Source of the DNA: Arthrobacter sp. FW305-BF8
GTDB taxonomy: Bacteria > Actinomycetota > Actinomycetes > Actinomycetales > Micrococcaceae
DNA: 64,000 nucleotides
Assembly (NCBI RefSeq): GCF_021789315.1
Contig: NZ_CP084561.1
Location: 186,001 to 250,000, forward strand
Reading direction: 5' to 3'
Shown here: piece after piece, positions 50,261 through 58,086 of the stretch
How the letters are laid out: every line of letters begins with the position of its first letter
How positions within the stretch are numbered: the stretch's first letter is position 1
Translations under genes and position numbers: made by a program
Notes under the pieces: model-generated
The model's input: the letters and a program-made list of their open reading frames with translations, nothing else
Database searches by the model: none
Told to the model about the DNA's origin: nothing

Positions 50261-50847
50261 CGCTGGGTCCCGGCGGCGGAAGGTCCGTCACTCAATCGTC
50301 CGACGGCGGCGCTCACCGCCGGGGTAACCAGCCGGCCGCGTCCGGGGCCGAGAAGCCGGCGGAGGGCAAGACCGGTGATGAGAGTGACCGCCAACGCGCC
50401 ACTGGAGCCGAACGCGGCGTAACCCCGGTCGGCGTCGACGATGACATGGGAGGTTACAGTCCAGCCGAGCATCCATGAGGCGCCTACGGTCACCGTCCAC
50501 AGAACGGCGACTCGCCATCCGCGGCGGAACGCAATGCCCTGGCCCAAACCCACAGCAGCTCCGGCGATGAGGCCGGTCACGGCCAGGGCGCCTACCGTCG
50601 TGGCAGATCCCGTGACGGCGGCAGCGAGGGCGCCACCGACGCCCATGCCGATGGTGCTCACGACTATCCAGTGCCAGCTGACCGCGGGCCGCAGGGCCAG
50701 CCACTGGGCAGTGCCGATGAGGGTGCCGGCAACAGCACCCGCCAGTGCCGCGGTGGGCGGGCTGGTGGCCGAACCTACAAGCTGGAACGCCAGCCAGCCG
50801 CCTACAGGAAAACCAAGGAATGAGGGTAACCAGCGAAACCACGACAT
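50257..50847 (-). CDS. Hypothetical multi-pass membrane protein
   Basis: 196 residues with five or six helices rich in Gly and Ala (GTLIGTAQWLALRPAVSWHWIVVSTIGMGVGGALAAAVTGS). The GTAQWLALRP pattern occurs in a family of small actinobacterial membrane proteins without known function. ATG 50847 has AGGAG at seven bases. First gene of a two-gene operon; its upstream region contains the palindromic TetR-type operator candidate. Confidence 0.65.
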   Translation of the reverse strand: MSWFRWLPSFLGFPVGGWLAFQLVGSATSPPTAALAGAVAGTLIGTAQWLALRPAVSWHWIVVSTIGMGVGGALAAAVTGSATTVGALAVTGLIAGAAVGLGQGIAFRRGWRVAVLWTVTVGASWMLGWTVTSHVIVDADRGYAAFGSSGALAVTLITGLALRRLLGPGRGRLVTPAVSAAVGRLSDGPSAAGTQR

Positions 50848-50873
50848 CGGAATCTCCTAGGGCGAAGCGGACT

Positions 50874-50913
50874 GTGTACGTTGTACGTTACGCATAGTGT
50901 ACACTGTACGCAA
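50874..50913. promoter_or_regulatory. TetR-type operator candidate with GTAC-rich inverted repeats
   Basis: A perfect AGTGTACACT (50896-50905) is embedded in a larger imperfect palindrome in which TGTGTACGTTGTAC is mirrored by GTACACTGTACGCA. It fills the spacer between the divergent membrane-protein operon and the TetR gene, as expected for autoregulation. Confidence 0.6.
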
Positions 50914-50936
50914 TAGCCCGATAGAAAGCTGGAGCC

Positions 50937-51587
50937 GTGCCTTCAAGTTCTACATCCCGCAGCCGGCGGGCCCGCAACTCGCTCACGGTCGAGGAGATCC
51001 TGGATGTGGCCGAGCGGGTTGCGGCAGGCGGGATCGAGACGCTGACCATCCGTGCAGTTGCCACAGAGCTCGAGTCCTCGCCCATGGCGCTGTACCGCTA
51101 CTTCAGCACGAAGGACGAGCTGGTGGACGCACTGCTGAACCGGGTGCTGGGGCGTATGGAGCCGCCGTCGGACAGCGCCAGCTGGATCGAGGACCTGGGC
51201 GGGTTCGCGCGGAACCACCGGGACATGCTCAGCCGCCACCGGTGGGCAGTGACTGCTCTCTTCGCACATCCGGTGCCGGGACCCAACACCCTCCCGATCG
51301 GGGAGTGGGCGCTGCGGATCCTGGCGCGCGGCGGGATCACCGGCGACGCGGCCGTAGCGACCTTCAGCGGCATCCTTGGCCTGAACTACGGCTGGGCGTC
51401 GTTCGTCGTGGCGCGGGCCGGCGGTGCGGGGGAGTCGCTTGCCGAGGATCTCGCAGATCCAGGCGTGGCACAGGCGTTCCCCCTCACCGCCTCCGTGGCC
51501 GGGCCGATGAGCCGCTACGGCAGCGCGGAGCACTACGAGCTGGTGCTCGGCCAGCTGCTCGCCGGGATCCCGGTAGGCGCCCGCTAA
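50937..51587 (+). CDS. TetR/AcrR family transcriptional regulator
   Basis: 216 residues. HTH at residues 12-65: SLTVEEILDVAERVAAGGIETLTIRAVATELESSPMALYRYFSTKDELVDALL. The C-terminal region has the TetR_C layout of drug or small-molecule sensors (FARNHRDMLSRHRWAVTALFAHP). The start is GTG 50937 with GGAG at six bases. Divergent from the two membrane-protein genes, with a palindromic operator candidate between them. Confidence 0.9.
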   Translation: MPSSSTSRSRRARNSLTVEEILDVAERVAAGGIETLTIRAVATELESSPMALYRYFSTKDELVDALLNRVLGRMEPPSDSASWIEDLGGFARNHRDMLSRHRWAVTALFAHPVPGPNTLPIGEWALRILARGGITGDAAVATFSGILGLNYGWASFVVARAGGAGESLAEDLADPGVAQAFPLTASVAGPMSRYGSAEHYELVLGQLLAGIPVGAR

Positions 51588-51697
51588 GAAACACCCGATA
51601 TAGTGGAATGCACTATGGACGACCCTCCTTCACATATGCCCTGGCCCCTCACCCACTTGACCGGCACACCGGTTAGCACGGGAGAGGGGCGCCTCCA

Positions 51698-53059
51698 ATG
51701 AATGAATGGATCATGATCGGGATCGGCCTGATCCTGACAGTGGGCACCGGATTCTTCGTTGCATCCGAGTTCGCCCTGGTCAATCTTGACCGCAACGACC
51801 TGGAATCGCGCCAGGCCCGGGGCGAGAAACGCCTTGCCCCCACCATCAACGCCCTGAAGATCACCTCGACGCACCTTTCCGGTGCGCAGCTGGGCATCAC
51901 CCTCACCACCCTCCTAACCGGGTACACCTTTGAACCTGCCATCAGCAAGCTGCTAAGCGGTCCACTGACGGCGGCCGGGTTCCCGGAAGGCCTTGTGCCC
52001 GGGGTGGGCGCCGTCGTCGCGATTTTCATCGCCACCATCTTCTCGATGGTGATCGGCGAGCTGGTTCCCAAGAACTTCGCGCTGGCGCTCCCCCTGGCCA
52101 CCGCGAAGGTGGTGGTTCCGTTCCAGGCCCTGTTCACTGCGGTGTTCAAGCCCGTCATCCTCCTGTTCAACAACACGGCGAACGCAATCATCAGGTCCTT
52201 CGGGATCGAGCCAAAAGAGGAACTGTCAGGGGCCCGCAGCGCCGAGGAACTGAGTTCGCTGGTCCGCCGTTCCGCGCTGGAAGGCGTCCTCGACCTGGAC
52301 CACGCCGCCCTGCTTCACCGGACGCTGCGCTTCTCCGAACACAGCGCCGCCGACGTTCTGACCCCGCGCGTGCGGATGACGGCCGTCAACACTGATGACA
52401 CGGCCGAGCAGATCATCGCGCTGGCCAGCTCCACCGGCTATTCGAGGTTCCCTGTCATCGGCCGGGACCGCGACGACGTGCTCGGCGTGCTCCACGTTAA
52501 GCAGGCCTTCGCCGTCGCCCTTGAGGAACGCGCGAACGTGCTCGCCGCCGACCTGATGATCGAACCGCTTATGGTCCCCGAATCCATGGGCGTCGATTCC
52601 CTCCTGGTGCTGCTCCGCAAGCAGGGCCTCCAGGTGGCCATCGTCTCCGACGAGCACGGCGGAACGGCCGGCATCGTCACCCTTGAGGACCTGGTGGAGG
52701 AGATCGTCGGCGAACTGGAGGATGAGCACGACCGCGCCCGCGTAGGCGTGGTTCGGACCGGACGGTCCATCACCTTCGATGCCTCGCTGCGTCCGGATGA
52801 GCTCCTGGACCGGACAGGCATCGCCGTCCCCGACGGCGAGGACTACGACACCGTGGCCGGTTTCGTCGCGGACCGGCTGGACCGCATCCCGGAGCTCGGC
52901 GACGAGGTGGCTGTCGACGGCGGCACGCTCCGTGTGGAGCGGGTGGCCGGCACCCACGTGGGGCGCCTGAAATTCACGCCGGAGGAATCGGCAGAGCCGC
53001 CCAGAAGCGCACATGACAAGATCATCGACAGCCTCACACAGGAGCTGACCCATGAGTGA
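51698..53059 (+). CDS. Hemolysin-family CNNM/CBS/CorC-HlyC protein
   Basis: 453 residues. DUF21/CNNM membrane domain (residues 1-190: EFALVNLDRNDLESRQARGEKRLAP; THLSGAQLGITLTTLLTGYTFEPAI; SMVIGELVPKNFAL), a CBS pair (LTPRVRMTAVNTDDTAEQ; VPESMGVDSLLVLLRKQGLQVAIVSDEHGGTAGIVTLEDLVEEIVGEL), and a C-terminal CorC_HlyC domain. The family is linked to Mg2+/Co2+ transport; 'hemolysin' is historical. It overlaps the next paralogue by 8 bp. GGGAGAGG precedes the ATG. Confidence 0.93.
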   Translation: MNEWIMIGIGLILTVGTGFFVASEFALVNLDRNDLESRQARGEKRLAPTINALKITSTHLSGAQLGITLTTLLTGYTFEPAISKLLSGPLTAAGFPEGLVPGVGAVVAIFIATIFSMVIGELVPKNFALALPLATAKVVVPFQALFTAVFKPVILLFNNTANAIIRSFGIEPKEELSGARSAEELSSLVRRSALEGVLDLDHAALLHRTLRFSEHSAADVLTPRVRMTAVNTDDTAEQIIALASSTGYSRFPVIGRDRDDVLGVLHVKQAFAVALEERANVLAADLMIEPLMVPESMGVDSLLVLLRKQGLQVAIVSDEHGGTAGIVTLEDLVEEIVGELEDEHDRARVGVVRTGRSITFDASLRPDELLDRTGIAVPDGEDYDTVAGFVADRLDRIPELGDEVAVDGGTLRVERVAGTHVGRLKFTPEESAEPPRSAHDKIIDSLTQELTHE

Positions 53060-54095
53060 GTACCTTCCGGGCATCATCTGGCTCGCCGTCCTGCTGGTGG
53101 TCAACGGCTTTTTTGTCGGCGCAGAGTTCGCCGTCATCTCCGCCCGCCGGTCACAGATCGAGCCGAAGGCGGAGGCGGGAAGCAAGGCCGCGAAAACCAC
53201 CCTGTGGGCGATGGAGCATGCCACGCTCATGCTGGCCACCAGCCAGTTGGGCATCACCGTCTGCTCGCTAGTGATCCTGAACGTCTCCGAGCCGGCGATC
53301 CACCACCTGCTGGAAATCCCGCTGGGCCTGACGTCCCTCTCCGGGGAGGCGATCGGAATCATCGCCTTCGCGGCGGCGCTGCTGCTGGTGACCTTCCTGC
53401 ACGTGGTCCTCGGCGAGATGGTCCCCAAGAACATCTCGTTCTCGGTCCCGACCCGCGCGGCGCTGATCCTTGCCCCGCCGCTGGTGATGGTGGCGCGCAT
53501 CTTCAAGCCGGTCATCTGGAGCCTGAACGGCATTGCCAACTCGATCCTCCGCCTGTTCCGGGTGCAGCCCAAGGATGAGGCCACCAGCGCCTACACCTTG
53601 GACGAGGTGGCAAACATCGTGGAGCAATCCACCAGGGAAGGCGTCCTGACCGACAACACCGGCGCCCTCACCGCGGCCTTCGAGTTCACCGAAAAGACCG
53701 TGGCCGACGTCGAGGTCCCCATCGCCGAGATGGTGCTCCTGCCGGCGTCTGCGACGCCGGCAGACATCCAGCGGGCTGTGGCCGAGCACGGCTATTCCCG
53801 GTACATCCTGACCGACGACGACGGTGACCCCTCCGGTTACCTGCACCTGAAGGACGTCATGGACCTCACCACAGCGGAGAAATTCACCCGGCCCGTGCCG
53901 GAGAAACGCATCCGCCGGCTGGCCTCGACGTTCCGCGGCAGCGAGCTTGAGGACGCCCTTGCGACGATGCGCCGGACCGGCGCCCACGTTGCCAGGGTCT
54001 TCGACGCGCGGGGCAACACCACCGGAGTGCTGTTCCTCGAGGACATCATCGAGGAACTGGTGGGCGAGGTGCAGGACGCCACCAGCAGCTCCTAG
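53052..54095 (+). CDS. Hemolysin-family CNNM/CBS protein, second paralogue
   Basis: 347 residues. Same CNNM domain (EFAVISARRSQIEPKAEAG; SQLGITVCSLVILNVSEPAI; VVLGEMVPKNISF) and a CBS pair ending GVLFLEDIIEELVGEV, but without the C-terminal CorC_HlyC domain. Such unequal pairs are common in Actinobacteria and suggest a heterodimer. Its ATG lies within the upstream coding end, so expression is coupled. A strong hairpin follows. Confidence 0.92.
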   Translation: MSEYLPGIIWLAVLLVVNGFFVGAEFAVISARRSQIEPKAEAGSKAAKTTLWAMEHATLMLATSQLGITVCSLVILNVSEPAIHHLLEIPLGLTSLSGEAIGIIAFAAALLLVTFLHVVLGEMVPKNISFSVPTRAALILAPPLVMVARIFKPVIWSLNGIANSILRLFRVQPKDEATSAYTLDEVANIVEQSTREGVLTDNTGALTAAFEFTEKTVADVEVPIAEMVLLPASATPADIQRAVAEHGYSRYILTDDDGDPSGYLHLKDVMDLTTAEKFTRPVPEKRIRRLASTFRGSELEDALATMRRTGAHVARVFDARGNTTGVLFLEDIIEELVGEVQDATSSS

Positions 54096-54126
54096 AGCAC
54101 GGAAACAAGCGAACCCGGAACACAAC

Positions 54127-54170
54127 GAAGTCCGGTGGCTGGCGGCTGATGCCGCCGGCCACCGGACTTC
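54127..54170. terminator. Bidirectional terminator hairpin
   Basis: 20-bp arms with one wobble pair (GAAGTCCGGTGGC at the base), loop TGAT, between the convergent CNNM genes and the secreted FN3 protein. Confidence 0.8.
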
Positions 54171-54183
54171 GGTGCTTCAGGAC

Positions 54184-56478
54184 TTACTTGTTGGATATCG
54201 TGACGGGGCCCGCCGTACCGCCTGCGTTCGACTCAACCCATACCGAACCCGGGTTGGTTGTGCCGGCCGCTGCGTTGCGCAGCCGCAGGGAGAAGATGCC
54301 GCCCGTTGCCGGAGCCGCAGCCGCCGTGACGGCTGCCTGGCCGAGGACCGGGCCGGTGGCGCTGCCTGTGCGGACGGTGACGGTGCTGCCGACTACGGAG
54401 CCGGTACCCGAGAGCTTGAAGTCACCGCTCTTCCACTGGCCGGTGATGGTCACCCGGTCTGCAACCGGCACAACCTGGACCTCGTCCGTCCGGACGGTCG
54501 CGCCGGACGTGACCGTCAGGCGGAAGACCAGCGGTGCGTTGGTCATCGGAGTTTTGAAGACCGGGAGGCTGAACGTCGGCTTGAGCGTGGTGTCGCCGGT
54601 CAGCGTCACCTTGTTGGGATCGGTTGCCCCACTCAGGACCTGCACCCACTTGTACGTGGCGCCGGTGGCGGTGGACCCGGTGCCGTCGAGGGTTACCGGG
54701 GTGGCCGTGGTGCGGCGGACAACGTTCTGGTCGGGTCCGGCAATGGCAACGACAGCGCCCTGGGCCGTGGCGGCTGCCGTCTTTGCTGATTCAGGGCCCA
54801 TGCCGTTGGTGTTGGAAGCCCGCACAGTGAACTGGTAGGCGGTGTCGCCGTTGAGCCCACCGTAGACGAGGCTCGTGACGTCACCGGTGGTCGTCTTGGG
54901 TGCACCGAATGGTGTGCCGTCTGTGGTGTAGGCCTGGACGGAGTAGCCGGTGATGCTCAGGCCAGCAGCGCCGGGGTTCGGGGCGGTCCAGGACAGGCTT
55001 GCCGTGCCCTGGCCTACGACCGGGGCGCTGGCGAACGTCGGGGCTGACGGTACCGGGTCATTGGTCACCGTAAAGAGGACCTCGCTGGTGGTGGAAACGT
55101 TGCCGGAAGGGTCGAACGCCGCGAACTTCAGAGTGGAGGTGGAGGCGATGTTCATAGGTCCGGTATAGTGGATCACGTTGGTCCCAAGTACGCCGCCTGA
55201 GAGGACCGGCTCGGAACCGTCGACGGTGTAGTAGATATCGCTGCCCGTCTCACTGGCGGTGAGCGTCACCCGCTGTGCCACCGGGGAGGTGCCGCCGCTG
55301 GGGGTGGCGGAGACGGTTGGAGCTGTGGTGTCCGTGACCGGGATGGCATGGGCGGCGGGGAAAGTCTCACCGACGCTGCTGATGCCCACGACGTAAACGT
55401 CGTATTCCTCGGTGGCGGAAAGACCGGTGATCGTGGTGCTGCTGGCCGCCTGGCCGGAGATGCGCTTGCCGATCTCAACCTGCTCGCCGTTGGTCATGGT
55501 CTTGCCGACTGCGACGGCGCGGTAACCGGTGATGGCGGGGGTGCCGGGGATTGCTGTAGCCGGCTTCCAGTTCAGCTTCAGCCCGCCGGCGACCTTGGCG
55601 GCGGTGATGTCAGACGGTGCCGGTGGGCCGGACTGCAGCGGACCGTTGGGGCAGCCACCCATGCCGGGGCCGCCGGGCTCACCGTACTCGGCGATGGTCA
55701 GGCCCTGCCGGTTGGCGTCGGCATCCTCTGACTGCCAGGCCATGGCACGCTCGCCGAGGCCGGCATCGGCCGCCATCTTTGCTGTCGCCGGATCGAGGAA
55801 CTCGTAAACGGCCGTGAATTCATTTCCCACGACCTCGAGGCTGGACGAGTAACCGCCCTTAGGGGCCGGAGTCATCACGCCGGGGACAGCGCGGATGTCA
55901 CGGCGCGCGACGTCGGTGTCCTTCAGCGCCGGCTCAATGATCCGCTGTTCCATCTGCGCCGCGTTGACGCTGCTTCCGATGTGTCCCTTGACCGTGAGGG
56001 TGCTGCCAGTGAGCACGGAGTTCCCGGTCACATAGACGTCCTGCACCGTTGTTTCGTCGGCCGGTGCGGCGGCTGCTTTGTCGAACTTAATGGAGACGAC
56101 GTCGCCGGGGCGGATATCGGGAGTGACATTCAGGCCGGTGCCGGCACCCCAGCAGACGCCGCCGGGGTGGTTGACCTCGAAGGCGACGCCGCCGCCGTCG
56201 ACCAGGGACCGGGCGGAGCCGATGACCTCGTCTGCCCGCTTGACCTCGAGAGTGGCCATATCGCCGGCGTGTCCCTCGTAGCCCTCAACGGAGACGAAGT
56301 CGCGGTCGGGGAAGACAACGATGTTGTCCGGGAAAGCAGGTACGGCCGCATTGGCGGCGGGAATGGCAAGCATGGAGGTTGAGCAGAGAACGGCCGAGAC
56401 GGTGGCGAAGACTCCGGCCCTGCGGGCACCGGGAAGGCGAGAAGTGTGCGCTCCCGGCTCGCTTTGTGCTGATTTCAT
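54184..56478 (-). CDS. Secreted multidomain protein with FN3 and chitobiase-C-terminal-like domains
   Basis: 764 residues. A signal peptide (ARRAGVFATVSAVLCSTSMLAIPAANAA) is followed by an unrecognised 280-residue N-terminal region. Then come a fibronectin type III domain (about 300-395), a CHB_HEX_C-like domain (VTLTASETGSDIYYTVDGSEPVLSGG, about 405-480), a second FN3 (PSAPTFASAPVVGQG...) and a C-terminal Ig/PKD-like part (VTLDGTGSTATGATYKWVQ). No catalytic module or LPXTG anchor is visible, so it looks like an adhesive or carbohydrate-binding extracellular protein. ATG 56478 follows GAGG; the frame extends further without a ribosome site. Confidence 0.78.
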   Translation of the reverse strand: MKSAQSEPGAHTSRLPGARRAGVFATVSAVLCSTSMLAIPAANAAVPAFPDNIVVFPDRDFVSVEGYEGHAGDMATLEVKRADEVIGSARSLVDGGGVAFEVNHPGGVCWGAGTGLNVTPDIRPGDVVSIKFDKAAAAPADETTVQDVYVTGNSVLTGSTLTVKGHIGSSVNAAQMEQRIIEPALKDTDVARRDIRAVPGVMTPAPKGGYSSSLEVVGNEFTAVYEFLDPATAKMAADAGLGERAMAWQSEDADANRQGLTIAEYGEPGGPGMGGCPNGPLQSGPPAPSDITAAKVAGGLKLNWKPATAIPGTPAITGYRAVAVGKTMTNGEQVEIGKRISGQAASSTTITGLSATEEYDVYVVGISSVGETFPAAHAIPVTDTTAPTVSATPSGGTSPVAQRVTLTASETGSDIYYTVDGSEPVLSGGVLGTNVIHYTGPMNIASTSTLKFAAFDPSGNVSTTSEVLFTVTNDPVPSAPTFASAPVVGQGTASLSWTAPNPGAAGLSITGYSVQAYTTDGTPFGAPKTTTGDVTSLVYGGLNGDTAYQFTVRASNTNGMGPESAKTAAATAQGAVVAIAGPDQNVVRRTTATPVTLDGTGSTATGATYKWVQVLSGATDPNKVTLTGDTTLKPTFSLPVFKTPMTNAPLVFRLTVTSGATVRTDEVQVVPVADRVTITGQWKSGDFKLSGTGSVVGSTVTVRTGSATGPVLGQAAVTAAAAPATGGIFSLRLRNAAAGTTNPGSVWVESNAGGTAGPVTISNK

Positions 56479-56786
56479 GATGACCTCATCGATCCGAGGT
56501 GCGCGACCTTCACGCACAATCACAGAATCAGTAAGGCCCCTTGGGGAAACGCTGTGCGTTTTGGCTTGTATGGACGGCCTGCGGCACCGATTTGGGGAAC
56601 ACCTTTTGGGCCCCCACATGGAGGGGGCCGTGACGGGGAAGAAGGTGATCTGCCCATGTCAGGGCGGGCATTCCCCGCCGTCAGTCATGAGCGGGACGCG
56701 CACCCCCGCGGAGGGGTGGACACCCCCACCTGCCCCCACAGCAGGGGGTTCACAATTCCGGCTTTCCCCAAGGGGAAGGCCGGAAA
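56479..56786. other. Intergenic region with C/G-run hairpins, no gene seen
   Basis: 308 bp between two minus-strand genes. It holds a 7-bp hairpin GGCCCCC/GGGGGCC (56609-56629), several runs of four to five C or G, and the DUF5997 terminator. The promoter and leader of the secreted protein must lie here; I could not place a convincing -10/-35. Confidence 0.6.
56756..56785 (-). terminator. Terminator of the DUF5997 gene
   Basis: 14-bp arms TTCCGGCTTTCCCC and GGGGAAGGCCGGAA with one wobble, two bases after the stop codon at 56787. The loop is very tight (AA). Confidence 0.7.
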
Positions 56787-57185
56787 TCAGCCCTGGCGGG
56801 CCTTCTTTGCTGCCTTCTTGGCAGCCTCGTCCTTGACCCGCTGCGCCTCGGTGCGGACGGCGGCCTGCGTGGCGCGCTCGGCGACCAGCCACGCGGGGGG
56901 AGCCTGCAGCAGCGCGGTGATTTCCGCCGTCGTCAGCGCGTCTTCGACCCCGCCGCGGGCAAGGCCGCTGATGGAGATGTTCAGCTTCTGGGCGACCACC
57001 GGGCGGGGGTGCGGGCCGTTGCGGCGCAGTTCGGCCAGCCACTCCGGCGGGTTGGACTGCAGCTCGGCGAACTCTGCGCGCGTGATGGTTGAATCCTGGA
57101 ACTCCTGGGGCGTCGCAGGCAGGTAGATGCCAAGCTTCTTGGCAACGGTGGCCGGCTTCATGGACTGGGAGTTAGCGGAGGTCAT
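56787..57185 (-). CDS. DUF5997 family protein
   Basis: 132 residues. Starts MTSANSQSMKPATVAKKLGIYLPATPQEFQDSTITRAEFAELQSNPPEWLAELRRNGPHPRPVVAQKLNISISGL, the pattern of DUF5997, with two helix-turn-helix-like segments, and ends in a lysine/alanine tail. Function unknown. Divergent from a LysR-effector-domain protein; I recall this pairing from other Actinobacteria. The start ATG 57185 lacks a clear ribosome site, so a leaderless or short-leader mRNA is possible. Confidence 0.82.
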   Translation of the reverse strand: MTSANSQSMKPATVAKKLGIYLPATPQEFQDSTITRAEFAELQSNPPEWLAELRRNGPHPRPVVAQKLNISISGLARGGVEDALTTAEITALLQAPPAWLVAERATQAAVRTEAQRVKDEAAKKAAKKARQG

Positions 57186-57222
57186 GTATTAAGGGTATCC
57201 GGCTGCGCCGCCTCCCCTGACC

Positions 57223-57270
57223 AAGGATGCCTGCAGTCAAGGATGTCCGTAGTCACGGATGTCGGCAGTA
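57223..57270. repeat. Three tandem 16-bp repeats in a divergent promoter region
   Basis: Copies AAGGATGCCTGCAGTC (57223), AAGGATGTCCGTAGTC (57239) and ACGGATGTCGGCAGTA (57255), head to tail, between DUF5997 and the LysR-domain gene. GGATG and AGT are conserved in all three. This looks like an iterated operator. Confidence 0.7.
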
Positions 57271-57280
57271 CTGTGAAGGT

Positions 57281-58027
57281 GTGCCCGCTGAAGATGAACC
57301 CACCCTGGACCCGGCTCCGCCGGAGTCCCCGCGAGAGCTCCGCTTTGCCTACGTCCCCGGCGTGACGCCAGGGAAGTGGATCCGCCGCTGGGAGGAACGG
57401 ATGCCGGACGTTCCGCTGCACTCGTTCATGTCCGACGGCGGCACACAGCTTTCCGTGCTGCGGGACGGTTCGGCGGACCTGAGCTTTGTCCGCCTGCCGG
57501 TGGAGCGCGAAGGGTTGAACGTTATCCCCCTTTATGAGGAGCTGCCCGTGGTGGTGGCGCCCAAGGGACACGAAATCACCGTGTTTGAGGACGTGGCGCT
57601 GGAGGACCTCGCCGAGGAAAACTTCCTCGACGCCGATGAACTGGGCGGGCCGGAAATGGCCCTGCAAGTGGTGGCGTCCGGCGCGGGCCTGCTGATACTT
57701 CCCATGTCCGTCGCGCGTCATTTCAATACCAAGGACACTGTGGCCCGCCGCCTCACGGGGGCGCCGGCCACAGAGATTGCACTCGCCTGGCCCAGCGACG
57801 CCACGGACGAGGTCATCGAGGAGTTCATCGGCATTGTCCGCGGCCGCACCGCGCAAAGCTCGCGGCAGCCGTCCGCCCGGCAGGAGAAACCGAAGAAGGC
57901 ACCCAAGCCGGATCTTCGCGGCAGCGGTACCGGGGCCGGCGCCAGGAAGCCGAAAGTGGCCCAGCGTTACGCACCCAATCCGGACAAGGGCCGCGGCAAG
58001 GGCTCGCGGAAGAAGGGCAAGCGGTAA
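57281..58027 (+). CDS. LysR substrate-binding domain protein without HTH
   Basis: 248 residues. Residues 20-195 are a LysR-type effector domain (LRFAYVPGVTPGKWIRRWEERMPDVPL; DLSFVRLPVEREGLNVIPLYEELPVVVAPKGHEI; VASGAGLLILPMSVARHF). It has no N-terminal winged helix, only 19 acidic/proline residues. The C-terminus is a long basic tail (KPKKAPKPDLRG ... KGSRKKGKR) that could bind nucleic acid. The start is GTG 57281 after GAAGGT; the frame begins at 57227 inside the repeats. Role unknown; partnership with DUF5997 is inferred. Confidence 0.82.
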   Translation: MPAEDEPTLDPAPPESPRELRFAYVPGVTPGKWIRRWEERMPDVPLHSFMSDGGTQLSVLRDGSADLSFVRLPVEREGLNVIPLYEELPVVVAPKGHEITVFEDVALEDLAEENFLDADELGGPEMALQVVASGAGLLILPMSVARHFNTKDTVARRLTGAPATEIALAWPSDATDEVIEEFIGIVRGRTAQSSRQPSARQEKPKKAPKPDLRGSGTGAGARKPKVAQRYAPNPDKGRGKGSRKKGKR

Positions 58028-58086
58028 CTGCTGCTGCCAAGCCGGCGGTATTGCAAAACTGTGTTGCGCAGGTTCACAGTGAAGCA

